A DNA stretch of 8,350 nucleotides from JALZIF01 sp964584905 (GTDB lineage: Bacteria > Gemmatimonadota > Gemmatimonadetes > Gemmatimonadales > Gemmatimonadaceae): positions 1 through 8,350 of the forward strand of contig CAZPCC010000039.1 in the NCBI GenBank assembly GCA_964584905.1. The letters are read 5' to 3'. Both the position numbers and the translations under genes were made by a program. Positions 1-7,166 of this stretch are shown one piece after another (the stretch's first letter is position 1; every line of letters begins with the position of its first letter). Under the pieces are notes generated by a model, which was not told where the DNA came from, did not search any database, and was given only the letters and a program-made list of their open reading frames with translations.

Positions 1-1
1 G

Positions 2-841
2 GGCGAGGCTGCGGGCAAACTCGAGCAGGGGATGCGCTCCGACGTAGAGCGGCTCCCTCCCTGGCTGGCGTTCGAGCGCCGTATCCTCGTGAAGGAGGAT
101 GCGTCGGCGGCGCTTCGCAGCTCGCTTTCCCGCGGCGGCACACGGCACCGTACGTTACGCAGCGGAGAGGCGATCGTAATCGGAACGGCGACAGACCCGT
201 ACCAACCTGCAGAGAGGCGTTTTCGCGTTACTCGCGGGCTGCTCGAGGTCCTGGCCGAGCACAAGGGACTCGAGATCGTGGTCATCACCAAGAGTCCGTT
301 GATAACGCGTGATATCGACGTCCTGTCCCGAATCGCGGCTCGATCGTCGCTGTGCATCCATCTCTCGCTAATAACGCTCGACCGCGACCTCGCCCGTCGA
401 ATCGAGCCACGCGCGCCAACACCTGACGCCCGGCTCAGAACTCTGGGAAGGCTGCGCGAAGCCGGCATCGACGCCGGGGTCAACTGCATGCCGGTGCTTC
501 CCGGAATAACGGACCACCCTCGCGCGCTGGAAGCCCTCGTCAGGCAGGTAGCTGAACTGGGAGGATCGTACGTCGGCGCCTGCGCTCTCCGCTTGCAGCG
601 ATCGGCTCGCGCTCGATACCTGCCTTTTATCGAGCGCGAATTTCCGGCGCTGCACGACAAGTATCGCACGCAGTACGCTTCGAGCCACCAGGTGAACGAC
701 CGCTACCGCCAGGGCCTCGGCCGGCTCATGTCGAGGCTGTGCGACCGGTACGGTATCCGGTGGAGGAGCTACCGCAACGACGAAGATGAAAAGCTGGAAC
801 CGCCTCTCGAAGACGGTGCGAGCCAGCTATCGCTGCTGTAG
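2..841 (+). CDS. Radical SAM protein, SplB/Rv2578c-like, 5'-truncated by the window edge
   Basis: The frame is open from base 2 to the TAG at 839-841, and the first ATG at 32 is probably internal. Family members begin with a CxxxCxxC radical SAM cluster followed by a segment like the WLAFERRILVKEDA seen here (residues about 12-25 from that ATG), so the Fe-S cysteines should lie just upstream of the window. Visible family features are GTATDPYQPAE (about 51-61), VITKSPLITRD (about 84-94), HLSLITLDRDLARRIEPRAP (about 109-128) and GVNCMPVLPGITD (about 149-161), which form the later strands of the radical SAM barrel. Such proteins cleave S-adenosylmethionine to a radical; the substrate of this branch is unknown to me, and resemblance to spore photoproduct lyase does not prove DNA repair. 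The extreme C-terminus is QLSLL, which looks like a sliding-clamp-binding peptide. The gene converges on the amidohydrolase gene to its right, with 26 bp between the stop codons and no clear terminator. Confidence 0.85.
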   Translation, partial: GEAAGKLEQGMRSDVERLPPWLAFERRILVKEDASAALRSSLSRGGTRHRTLRSGEAIVIGTATDPYQPAERRFRVTRGLLEVLAEHKGLEIVVITKSPLITRDIDVLSRIAARSSLCIHLSLITLDRDLARRIEPRAPTPDARLRTLGRLREAGIDAGVNCMPVLPGITDHPRALEALVRQVAELGGSYVGACALRLQRSARARYLPFIEREFPALHDKYRTQYASSHQVNDRYRQGLGRLMSRLCDRYGIRWRSYRNDEDEKLEPPLEDGASQLSLL

Positions 842-867
842 ATGAAAATGGAAGCCCGCGACAATCT

Positions 868-2223
868 CTATGGCTTGGGCCTGGACATGAAGCGCTCGTA
901 CAACTCCGTGTGTCTGTCGGTGAACGGCACCAGCTCTCCCCGAATGAACAGATGCCTGACGGTGCTGCGTACATCGAGCGGATCGCCGGTCGTCACGATC
1001 ACGTTGGCGATCTTGCCGGGCTGAATGCTCCCGTACCTGTCGCTGACGCCCCAGATTTCGGCCGGGTTGATCGTCAGCGCGCGCAGGGCGGCGTCGGGGT
1101 CGAGTCCGTACGCGGTGGCCAGGGCGGCGTTGTACGGCAGGTTGCGTGAGTCGGAGGCGTTGTCGGTCTGGAAGGCGATCTTCACTCCCGCCCGTGCGAG
1201 TACGCCGGGATTCGCGTAGATCGCATCATAGGGTGCGTCCGGTGCCGGAGCGCGCGTGAGCGGTCCGACGATGACCGGCACCTGACGACGTGCCAGCTCA
1301 TCCGCCAACTGCCATGCCTCGCTGGCGCCGCGCAGGACCACCTTCAGATCGAAGGTGTCGGCAAGTGCCAGCACACCGCGAATCTGGTCCTCGGTATCGA
1401 CGTCGAACACGACAAGCTGCTCGCCCCGCATGACAGGTATCATCGACTGCATGACGAGGTTCGTCCGGGCACTGTTCGCCGAGGCGCCGTTCGTCCGCCC
1501 CACTACCTCGGCATACGTTCTGGCATCGCGCAGAAAGCCGTACAGCGACTGCACCTGACGGCTCATCGCTTCGCGCTGCTCGCTCTCCGACTGCTGCGGC
1601 CCGAATCGCCGTCCACCGCCGCGGCTGCGCGGGTAGTTCATCACCATCGCGGCCCGCGGGCTGGCTGCCATCTCGTCAGGCGTCCAGCCGGCGAGGTCGA
1701 TCAGCGCAGCCTGGCCGCTGATCAATCCACCCTGCGGCCCGGTAATCGCCGTCGTGATCCCGTTGGCTCGCGCGACCGGAATCAGCTCGGAATGCGAGTT
1801 GACCGCGGTGAGAGCCTCGTTCTGCGGGTTGAACTCGCCGATCTCCTGCAGGTCGGTGGGTCCCGGTACAGAGCCGATCTCGGTGAGACCGAGTTGTGTG
1901 CCGGAGTCGATCATTCCCGGGTAGATGAATAGCCCGGAGCCATCTATCACCGTGGCGCCGGCGGGCGCCTGAACGTTGGCCCCCACCCCGACGATCGTCC
2001 CGTTGGTGATGACGACCGTGCCGTTAGGTATCCGGGGCCCCGACACGGGAACTATCGTCGCCCCGCGAATGACGTAGCTGCCGGCTCCTGGCGAGGCGTT
2101 GGGCGGCGTCGCGTCCTGCGCCGGCAGCACTGGCACTACCCCCAACAAAGCCGCCACTGCAAGCGCGCGGACAGCGCCCCCGCGTCCCGCGTCCCGCGTC
2201 GCGCATCCCGTTTGTCCAGACAT
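868..2223 (-). CDS. Secreted amidohydrolase-family protein lacking the HxH metal motif
   Basis: This 451-residue protein is the last gene of the minus-strand group. A signal peptide covers about residues 1-37: basic n-region, hydrophobic VRALAVAALLGVVPVLPA, then AQ. A small N-terminal beta domain (SYVIRGATIVPVSG, GTVVITNGTIVGVG) precedes the barrel, and the family ending GSIQPGKIANVIVTTGDPLD is present. Where active members have a PG-[LM]-ID-x-HxH sequence, this one reads YPGMIDSGTQLG (about 101-112), with no histidine. The later FQTDNASD (about 351-358) keeps an Asp at the usual fourth-ligand position, but the barrel histidines are not apparent. I infer a non-catalytic or altered paralogue of the upstream gene. 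I chose ATG 2221-2223 because GGAG lies 7 nt upstream of it; GTG at 2227-2229 would have only 1 nt spacing. It starts 2 nt after the TGA of the preceding gene, so coupling is likely. Confidence 0.88.
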   Translation of the reverse strand: MSGQTGCATRDAGRGGAVRALAVAALLGVVPVLPAQDATPPNASPGAGSYVIRGATIVPVSGPRIPNGTVVITNGTIVGVGANVQAPAGATVIDGSGLFIYPGMIDSGTQLGLTEIGSVPGPTDLQEIGEFNPQNEALTAVNSHSELIPVARANGITTAITGPQGGLISGQAALIDLAGWTPDEMAASPRAAMVMNYPRSRGGGRRFGPQQSESEQREAMSRQVQSLYGFLRDARTYAEVVGRTNGASANSARTNLVMQSMIPVMRGEQLVVFDVDTEDQIRGVLALADTFDLKVVLRGASEAWQLADELARRQVPVIVGPLTRAPAPDAPYDAIYANPGVLARAGVKIAFQTDNASDSRNLPYNAALATAYGLDPDAALRALTINPAEIWGVSDRYGSIQPGKIANVIVTTGDPLDVRSTVRHLFIRGELVPFTDRHTELYERFMSRPKP

Positions 2224-2225
2224 GA

Positions 2226-3671
2226 TCACTCTCCGTCCTCGTCAGGCGTGACCGGCTGTGGTGGCACCCGGCGCTCGATCACCGACTCGAGCGTCTGCGC
2301 GGTGCTCCGGTCGAAGAAGGTCCGCCCGTCGATCAGCGTCAGCTCGACGCGTGAGGCGGGCGCGAAGGGGTGTCCATTGAAGATCGCCAGGTCGGCATCC
2401 TTGCCGACGTCGATCGAGCCGACGCGGTCATCGATTCCCAGCTGATAGGCAGCGTTGAGCGTTATCATCCGGAGTGCCTCTTCCTCGGAAACGCCGCCGT
2501 AGTGCATCGCCTTCGCGGCTTCCTGATACAGCCGCCGCGCACGCTCATCGGAGTCGGAGTTGATCGACACCCGCACGCCGCGATCAGCCATGATCGCCAT
2601 GTTGTGAGGGATGGCGTCCCACGCTTCCATCTTGTAAGCCCAGTTGTCGGCGAACGTCGACGCCCCGCTGCCCGAGGCCGCCAGCTCGTTGGCGACCTTG
2701 TAGCCCTCCAGAACATGCTGGAAGGAAGCGACGGTGAAGCCGAATTCCTTGGCGATTCCGAGCATCATCAGAATCTCGTCGGCGCGGTAGGAGTGCGCAT
2801 GCACCAGCCGCTTACCTTCCAGGATCTCGACCAGTGCGTCGAGCTGCAAGTCGCGCCTTGGAGGCACCGGCGCCGCCTGACCACGACGGGTGCCAGCGCG
2901 TGCCGACTCGTACGCACTCCATTCCCGCTGGTACTCCTGCGCCCGCGTGAACGCATCGCGCAGCAGCGCCTCGACACCCATCCGTGTGAACGGGTACCGC
3001 CGCTCCCGCCCGGGAATGCCTGACGAGTTCGTACGACGCACGTTCTCGCCAAGCGCGAACTTGATGCCGGGAGGCGCCCCTTCGAAGATCAGACTGTCCA
3101 CCGGGAGCCCGTAACGGAGCTTCACCACCGCATTCTGTCCGCCGATCGTATTCGCCGACCCGTGCAGGATGTTGAGAGTCGTCGTGCCGCCGGCCAACTC
3201 GCGATACAGATTTATCGCGTCCTGCCTCAAGACATCGGTCAACCGCACCTCGGCGGTGATCGAGTTGGTTCCCTCATTGATCGCTTCGGACGCAGAGTGC
3301 GAGTGCGCGTCGATGATTCCGGGGATGACGTACTTGCCCGTTCCGTCAATGATCCTCGCCCCCTGCGGCGCCGTCACATCGGCGCCTAGCGCGGCGATCT
3401 TGCCATCGCGGATGACGATCGTCCCGCGCTCGATCGTCCCGTGGCTCGCGGTCATGATCGTCGCGTTGGTGATGGCGACGAGACGCGCGGCAGGCGGGAT
3501 CGGCGCGCTGAACGGAGCAAGCGCACCATTCGGCGTTTCGGCGGCAGGCTGATTCTGCGCCGGCACCGCGGTGGAGAACACGAGTGCGACGAATCCCGCT
3601 GTACAGGCCGCGTACCGCAGGGCATGCCCTGTGGTTCGAATGCGTCGACGAATTTCAAATGCTGATTGCAT
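2226..3671 (-). CDS. Secreted amidohydrolase with complete metal-ligand set
   Basis: This 481-residue, probably active member of the amidohydrolase superfamily resembles the imidazolonepropionase- and prolidase-like secreted metal hydrolases; the substrate cannot be read from sequence. The signal peptide covers about residues 1-40 (RRRIRTTGHALRYAACTAGFVALVFSTAVPA then QNQ). Metal and catalytic residues are all visible: HxH in IDAHSHS (H123, H125), a candidate carboxylated Lys in GIKFALGEN (K204), His in LVHAHSYRADE (H291 or H293), His in ASFQHVLEGYK (H319) and Asp in INSDSDE (D373). The C-terminal beta strands end at GSIDVGKDADLAIFNGHPF. ATG 3669-3671 was chosen because the signal peptide starts there; the open frame continues upstream to 3851 but runs through a promoter-like sequence and an inverted-repeat arm. 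The SD is weak. The gene is followed 2 nt later by a paralogue lacking HxH. It is the best candidate for the catalytic partner of the trio. Confidence 0.92.
   Translation of the reverse strand: MQSAFEIRRRIRTTGHALRYAACTAGFVALVFSTAVPAQNQPAAETPNGALAPFSAPIPPAARLVAITNATIMTASHGTIERGTIVIRDGKIAALGADVTAPQGARIIDGTGKYVIPGIIDAHSHSASEAINEGTNSITAEVRLTDVLRQDAINLYRELAGGTTTLNILHGSANTIGGQNAVVKLRYGLPVDSLIFEGAPPGIKFALGENVRRTNSSGIPGRERRYPFTRMGVEALLRDAFTRAQEYQREWSAYESARAGTRRGQAAPVPPRRDLQLDALVEILEGKRLVHAHSYRADEILMMLGIAKEFGFTVASFQHVLEGYKVANELAASGSGASTFADNWAYKMEAWDAIPHNMAIMADRGVRVSINSDSDERARRLYQEAAKAMHYGGVSEEEALRMITLNAAYQLGIDDRVGSIDVGKDADLAIFNGHPFAPASRVELTLIDGRTFFDRSTAQTLESVIERRVPPQPVTPDEDGE
2231..2234 (-). promoter_or_regulatory. 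Ribosome binding site GGAG deciding the start of the third amidohydrolase gene
   Basis: On the minus strand GGAG is followed by A-GTG-ATC-ATG. The spacing is 7 nt to the ATG at 2223 but only 1 nt to the GTG at 2229, which favours the ATG. The site lies within the last codons of the upstream gene, whose TGA (2226-2228) overlaps the GTG, as expected for a termination-reinitiation junction. Confidence 0.6.
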
Positions 3672-3762
3672 AGCTAGTGAGGAATCTCTCTGAAGGAGAA
3701 TGACGAAAAAAGCTGAACCGCAGGGTACGCGAAGGTTCTGAACAGAAAAGACCACCCTCCCC

Positions 3763-3790
3763 GTTATAGGTCTCGCCTTTCTGACATCAA
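3763..3790 (-). promoter_or_regulatory. Candidate sigma-70-type promoter for the second amidohydrolase gene
   Basis: On the minus strand TTGATG (3785-3790, four of six consensus bases) is followed after 16 nt by TATAAC (3763-3768, five of six). Transcription would start near 3756 and leave a leader of about 85 nt before the ATG at 3671. The -35-like hexamer is the outer end of the 49-bp repeat arm. Recognition by this organism's main sigma factor is assumed. Confidence 0.45.
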
Positions 3791-3833
3791 GGTCGAAGGG
3801 TGCGACAGATGAGGCGGATTGGGCGGATGAGGC
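3785..3833 (+). repeat. Left arm of perfect 49-bp inverted repeat
   Basis: The arm begins CATCAAGGTCGAAGGG and ends in 9-nt units GATGAGGCG / GATTGGGCG / GATGAGGC. It is the exact reverse complement of 3985-4033. Similarity extends outward to 3781 with one mismatch. Its outer end provides TTGATG on the minus strand. Confidence 0.9.
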
Positions 3834-3984
3834 TGATCGGTCTCGTGTCAATCAGAGATCAAATGTCCTAGCGTAGCTCTGCATGGGAGAAAGTCTGGAA
3901 GCGTTATGGAACAGCGAGAACAACAACAAGACAACCAACATTTCCACCTCGCGCGAGGATCCTTCCCTCACTCAGTCATTATCC

Positions 3985-4033
3985 GCCTCATCCGCCCAAT
4001 CCGCCTCATCTGTCGCACCCTTCGACCTTGATG
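3985..4033 (-). repeat. Right arm of perfect 49-bp inverted repeat
   Basis: Exact reverse complement of 3785-3833, extending to 4037 with one mismatch. With the left arm it bounds a 257-bp unit (3781-4037). It ends 75 bp downstream of the stop codon of the first amidohydrolase gene. I see no clear target duplication at the outer ends, so it could be a small non-autonomous element or two opposed copies of one dispersed repeat. Confidence 0.9.
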
Positions 4034-4108
4034 CCAGCTACCGGCCCACTCATTTCAATGCAAACCGAAGTCGAGATCCCCAACACCTCTTTCAGAACCG
4101 AAACAACC

Positions 4109-5755
4109 TCACGGAGTCTTGCGTGCCGTGAACTCCGCCGATCCCATCGGACCCAATCCCACCGAGCCGGCCATCTGATCGCCACGGTCACCCTCGAGCA
4201 TGCCATCGAAGGAAAGCGGAATAGTCTCGCCGCCCATCGTCAGGGTAGCGGACCAGGTCACCCGACGGCCCTCGATGCGGCCGTCGGCTATCTCCATGCG
4301 ACCCAACTCGCTCACCATCGTGCCGCGAATCGTGCTGCCATCCTGCGTGATCGTGAGCGTCGACGTGTTGGCGCCCTGCGGCGTGTTCACGACCATCTGC
4401 CAGGTGCCCGCGATCTGCATGACCGGTGCGTTCATCGTTCCGGAGTCGCCCGCCGCGGCGCGGCGGCCGCGCGCCGGAGGCGGCGTCACATCGCTCCTCA
4501 CGCCGTCGACGAACACCATGCGAATCTTCGCGCTGTCGGAGAGCAGATCGTTCTCCGTCACGACGAGGTTCGCGATCTTTCCCGTCTCGATGGTGCCTAG
4601 CATATTGCCGGTTCCCGCCAGCTCGGCCGCCCGCTGTGTAATCGCGGCAAGCGCCACATCGTGCGGCAAGCCGCGCTTGACCGCGGTGCGCACGTTGGCG
4701 AGGAACTGGCTGGCCGGCAGCCCGCCGGACGCAAGCGCGAGGCGTACGCCCGCGCGGTGCAACGCGGCGGCGTTCCCTTCGATCAGAACTCGCGCTGCGC
4801 TGTCGGCGCTGGCGCTATCGTCAGGCGCATGGCGCGCGGCGAATCGGAACTGCCACCCGGTCACCGTCGGCGCCTTGGGAAAGTTCACCGATACGACCAC
4901 CGGAACGCCGGCCAGCGCATCCGTCGCGCGGAACCCCTCGGTCGCACCAACGACCGTCAACGAAAGGTCGAACTCCCTGCCAAGCCTGACCGCGCGCCGG
5001 ATCTCGTTCTCGTCGTCGGCCCAGAAGAACACGGGGCGCTCCTTCCGCACGACCGGAACCAGCGCCTCCACGGCCGGGTCGAATGCCGGGCGCTCGAGCC
5101 CGCGAGGACTCGCCCGCCACCGCTCCATTAGCGCCCCGTGCCGCTGGGCGTCGTACATCGCCTGGCGTTCGTAGGCAATGACGCCTAGCAACGTCTGCGG
5201 GTAGCGGCCGGAGACGCCCTGGAATCCCATCGCCAGGGCAACGGCTGGGCGAAGCACCTGCTCATCGAGCGAGTCGCGCATCGGCACCAACGCCGCAAGA
5301 CCGCGGAACGCGCCCCGCGTCGGCGCGATGAGCGCGGCGGTGATCCCGCCTTCCCGCGCCGCCCGTGCGTCGCTGGCCGCCGATCGCAACTCCTCGGCGA
5401 TCGACCGCTGCGGCGTCAGCCCCTGCGGTTCGGTATCGCCGCCCTGCCCACCACCCGGGGCGCTGGCACGCGACGGAGGTGCCGGAAGCCCGATGGTCGA
5501 TGTCAGATCGATGATCCCGGGATAGACCGTGCGCCCGGTGAGATCGACCACGCGCGCGTCAGGCGGAACGGCGACGTTGGCACCTACCGCTGCAATGAGG
5601 CCGTCGCGAATGACGATCGTTCCCTTCTCGATCGGTCCACGCCCTACGGTCTCGATGCGCGCGTTGGTGAGCGCCCATGGGAGTTCCTGAGCTGCGCGTT
5701 CACACGGCAGGAACGCGAGCGCGGCGAGAGCCAGAGGTAGGGAGCGGGGGAGCAT
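4109..5755 (-). CDS. Secreted amidohydrolase-like protein with C-terminal beta-barrel-like domain; HxH missing
   Basis: This 548-residue protein is the first of the three amidohydrolase paralogues in transcription order. A signal peptide covers about 1-23 (MLPRSLPLALAALAFLP, then RAAQ). The N-terminal strands (ALTNARIETVGRG, GTIVIRDGLIAAVGANV) and the ending GTIETGKIANLVVTENDLL (about 387-405) are typical of the family. The metal-binding site is not: YPGIIDLTSTIGL (78-90) replaces HxH, and LASGGLPASQFL (341-352) has no Asp where active relatives have one. After a Pro/Ala/Gly-rich linker (about 423-443), residues 446-548 form a separate beta-rich domain with G-x-W near its start and alternating strands rich in T and G, reminiscent of lipocalin-like modules attached to other secreted hydrolases. 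I infer a non-catalytic or altered enzyme. The ATG is placed by the signal peptide; it has no SD because a heptamer array ends 4 bp upstream. Confidence 0.88.
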   Translation of the reverse strand: MLPRSLPLALAALAFLPCERAAQELPWALTNARIETVGRGPIEKGTIVIRDGLIAAVGANVAVPPDARVVDLTGRTVYPGIIDLTSTIGLPAPPSRASAPGGGQGGDTEPQGLTPQRSIAEELRSAASDARAAREGGITAALIAPTRGAFRGLAALVPMRDSLDEQVLRPAVALAMGFQGVSGRYPQTLLGVIAYERQAMYDAQRHGALMERWRASPRGLERPAFDPAVEALVPVVRKERPVFFWADDENEIRRAVRLGREFDLSLTVVGATEGFRATDALAGVPVVVSVNFPKAPTVTGWQFRFAARHAPDDSASADSAARVLIEGNAAALHRAGVRLALASGGLPASQFLANVRTAVKRGLPHDVALAAITQRAAELAGTGNMLGTIETGKIANLVVTENDLLSDSAKIRMVFVDGVRSDVTPPPARGRRAAAGDSGTMNAPVMQIAGTWQMVVNTPQGANTSTLTITQDGSTIRGTMVSELGRMEIADGRIEGRRVTWSATLTMGGETIPLSFDGMLEGDRGDQMAGSVGLGPMGSAEFTARKTP

Positions 5756-5759
5756 TTTT

Positions 5760-5831
5760 GGGAATCGGGAAGCGGGAAGCGGGAGAGCGGAATCGGGGAA
5801 GCGGGGACCGATTCCCGATCCCGATTCCCGA
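5760..5831. repeat. GGGAAnn heptamer array, inverted, abutting a start codon
   Basis: The + strand begins GGGAATCGGGAAGCGGGAAG and ends with ATTCCCGATCCCGATTCCCG, so the G-rich half faces the C-rich half and the transcript of either strand can fold on itself. Units are GGGAATC, GGAATC and GGGAAGC variants. The array ends 4 bp before the start codon of the amidohydrolase gene at 5755 and occupies its expected SD region. Confidence 0.9.
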
Positions 5832-5839
5832 AAACCCTA

Positions 5840-5876
5840 CGCATCGCGATAATGCAGCGCTGCGCACGGCGATGCG
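5840..5876. other. Hairpin between two heptamer arrays
   Basis: CGCATCGC (5840-5847) pairs perfectly with GCGATGCG (5869-5876). The 21-nt loop contains the 10-bp palindrome GCAGCGCTGC (5854-5863). There is no adjacent T-run, so a classical terminator is not supported. It sits in the centre of the 5756-5956 gap and could be the core of one larger repeat element. Confidence 0.5.
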
Positions 5877-5900
5877 AGAGCTTCAGGATCGATTCTTTCG

Positions 5901-5952
5901 TTCCCATTTCCCATTTCCCAACTTTCCCGATTCCCGATTCCCGATTCCCGAA
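5901..5952. repeat. C-rich heptamer array downstream of the propeller gene
   Basis: On the + strand two TTCCCAT-type units are followed by four or five TTCCCGA units. On the minus strand, the sense strand of the propeller gene, this is a run of GGGAATC and GGGAAAT units starting 4 nt after the TAG. Seven G-runs give that mRNA a guanine-quadruplex-capable 3' end. Confidence 0.9.
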
Positions 5953-5956
5953 CCCG

Positions 5957-6868
5957 CTACCTCCCGAACCCCGGCAACTCCCAAATGTCCACCCTATTGA
6001 GCGCGATGTAGGGAACGGCTATCCGGCGCCGGCGGGTGTCGATTCCGATGTCCGCTGGCGCACCGGTGGTGCGGATTATCGGGTGCGGATGGCCTTCGAT
6101 CACCGCGTAGATCATCGAATCGCGCTGGCTGGTTACGACGATGGCGCCGTCCAATAGCTCGATCCCATCGTGGCGGCCGCCGGGCATCGAGTCGAGCTCG
6201 GCGAGTGTGCCCGTCACCGGATCGTAGGTGCGGAGCGTGCGCGCGTTCCCCCAGGTGGCGAGGAGAAAGCGGTTCCGACCGGCGTCCCAGGTGATCCCGT
6301 TGGGGGGACCGGTCATCGAATCCTCCACGGCCACTTCGGCGGTACCGCTGGTGATTCGATAGACGCGGCCCCGGCCCGTGTCGGTGATGTAGAGGCGGCC
6401 ATCCGGCCCGACCGCCACATCGTTCAGGAATCCCGGCTCATGCGCCGAGAAGTCGACGAACGCCGCCTGCGCGCCCGTCCGGCGGTTGAATCCGTGCACC
6501 CCATCGGCATCGGCGACCCAGAGCGTGTCGCCGCGGATCGCCATTCCGCGCGGCTGGTGCAGGGGCAAGGCTGCGGTGCCGGTCATGAACTTCTGCGCCT
6601 CGATCGTGCCATCGTGCCTGACGCGGGCGATGTAGCCGTTGGAATCACGCGCGGCGGCGGACCGCGCGCCGAAGTTGGCGATGAAGTAGACATCCTGATC
6701 GGGATCGTACCTAACGGCTTCGGGTCCCTCGAGACCGGTGACCGTTGCGACCAGCGTCGTGGAGTCCTGGCGTGTGGCGAGGGCTGGTTGCGCGGTTAGC
6801 GGCGCGGCTGGCGCTGCCAGCGCCAGCGCCAGCGCGGGTGCGGCGACCCGCCGGAACACACTGGACAT
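5957..6868 (-). CDS. Secreted SMP-30/gluconolactonase-like six-bladed beta-propeller
   Basis: This 303-residue protein has a signal peptide at about 1-27 (FRRVAAPALALALAAPAAPLTA then QP). Six repeated blades follow, with start segments at about 48, 106, 147, 187, 231 and 270 (for example PRGMAIRGDTLWVADADG and FLNDVAVGPDGRLYITDTG). Residues matching the SMP-30 metal site can be picked out: Glu in GPEAVRYDP (E50), Asn in LNDVAVGPDG (N149), Asn in PPNGITWD (N190) and Asp in RHDGIEL (D234). A lactonase or other metal-dependent hydrolase is possible, but so is a non-enzymatic NHL-type binding protein. ATG 6868 gives a compact signal peptide; ATG 6901 (MPGINSTHALYMSS) is an alternative, and neither has a good SD. 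The open frame reaching 7204 has no coding character. The stop codon is followed at once by a heptamer array. Confidence 0.85.
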   Translation of the reverse strand: MSSVFRRVAAPALALALAAPAAPLTAQPALATRQDSTTLVATVTGLEGPEAVRYDPDQDVYFIANFGARSAAARDSNGYIARVRHDGTIEAQKFMTGTAALPLHQPRGMAIRGDTLWVADADGVHGFNRRTGAQAAFVDFSAHEPGFLNDVAVGPDGRLYITDTGRGRVYRITSGTAEVAVEDSMTGPPNGITWDAGRNRFLLATWGNARTLRTYDPVTGTLAELDSMPGGRHDGIELLDGAIVVTSQRDSMIYAVIEGHPHPIIRTTGAPADIGIDTRRRRIAVPYIALNRVDIWELPGFGR

Positions 6869-7149
6869 GTACAAGGCGTGAGTGGAGTTGATGCCAGGCA
6901 TGATGTGAGAAGGAATGGGGTTCGCGCGGAGTGCACCGCCGCCCTCTGTTGGGCGACCTGCCGCTGATTCTCGCACGATGCCCGGCCAGGCACAACGGCG
7001 GATGCGGGCGCGCGGGCCTGCACAGGATTGCGTTAGGCATGCCGCCGTATGTCTGGGCTCAACCGACCTCAGCGTCTTTTCGATCAGCCGTGCCGGGAAG
7101 CCATGGGACCCTTGCGCGCTCGAACCTCCGGCCCCATACTGATCATCCC

Positions 7150-7166
7150 TTTCGGTTTTTGTTCGG
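7150..7166 (+). promoter_or_regulatory. Distal copy of a 17-bp direct repeat upstream of imuA (candidate operator)
   Basis: TTTCGGTTTTTGTTCGG matches 7220-7236 at 16 of 17 positions, 70 bp apart. Within it TTCGG recurs at an 11-nt step, and the TTTC-N7-GTTC arrangement resembles the GTTC-N7-GTTC operator of alphaproteobacterial LexA. imuA genes are commonly SOS-controlled, so a damage-response operator is conceivable but unproven here. Confidence 0.4.

Larger units (their letters stand above)
3672..4108. other. 437-bp non-coding gap between first and second amidohydrolase genes
   Basis: The gap holds a sigma-70-like promoter for the gene ending at 2226 and two inverted 49-bp repeat arms separated by 151 bp. 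The 151-bp centre (3834-3984) is less GC-rich than the genes and has no recognisable gene. Short open frames crossing the arms encode only repeat-derived Ser/Ala-rich peptide and are rejected. No stem followed by a T-run marks the end of the upstream gene. Confidence 0.6.

Noticed and set aside
842..867. Terminator between the convergent genes
   Set aside because: The 26 bp contain no stem of useful length and no T-run on either strand.
3672..3851. 60-codon N-terminal extension of the second amidohydrolase
   Set aside because: It would bury the signal peptide and reads through the promoter-like sequence and the inverted-repeat arm.
3883..4131. 82-residue plus-strand open frame
   Set aside because: About a third is encoded by the inverted-repeat arm, there is no SD, and it runs into the 3' end of the opposite gene.
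4200..5174. 324-residue plus-strand open frame
   Set aside because: Lies wholly opposite the amidohydrolase-like gene and has low-complexity Ala/Arg/Ser composition typical of an antisense frame in GC-rich DNA.
6807..6827. Perfect 9-bp stem GCTGGCGCT / AGCGCCAGC
   Set aside because: It falls in Ala-Leu codons of the propeller signal peptide and is explained by the repetitive GCG/CTG codons.
7095..7140. tRNA-like GGTTCGAGC on the minus strand
   Set aside because: The flanking bases do not form a T-stem and no acceptor or anticodon arm can be assembled around it.
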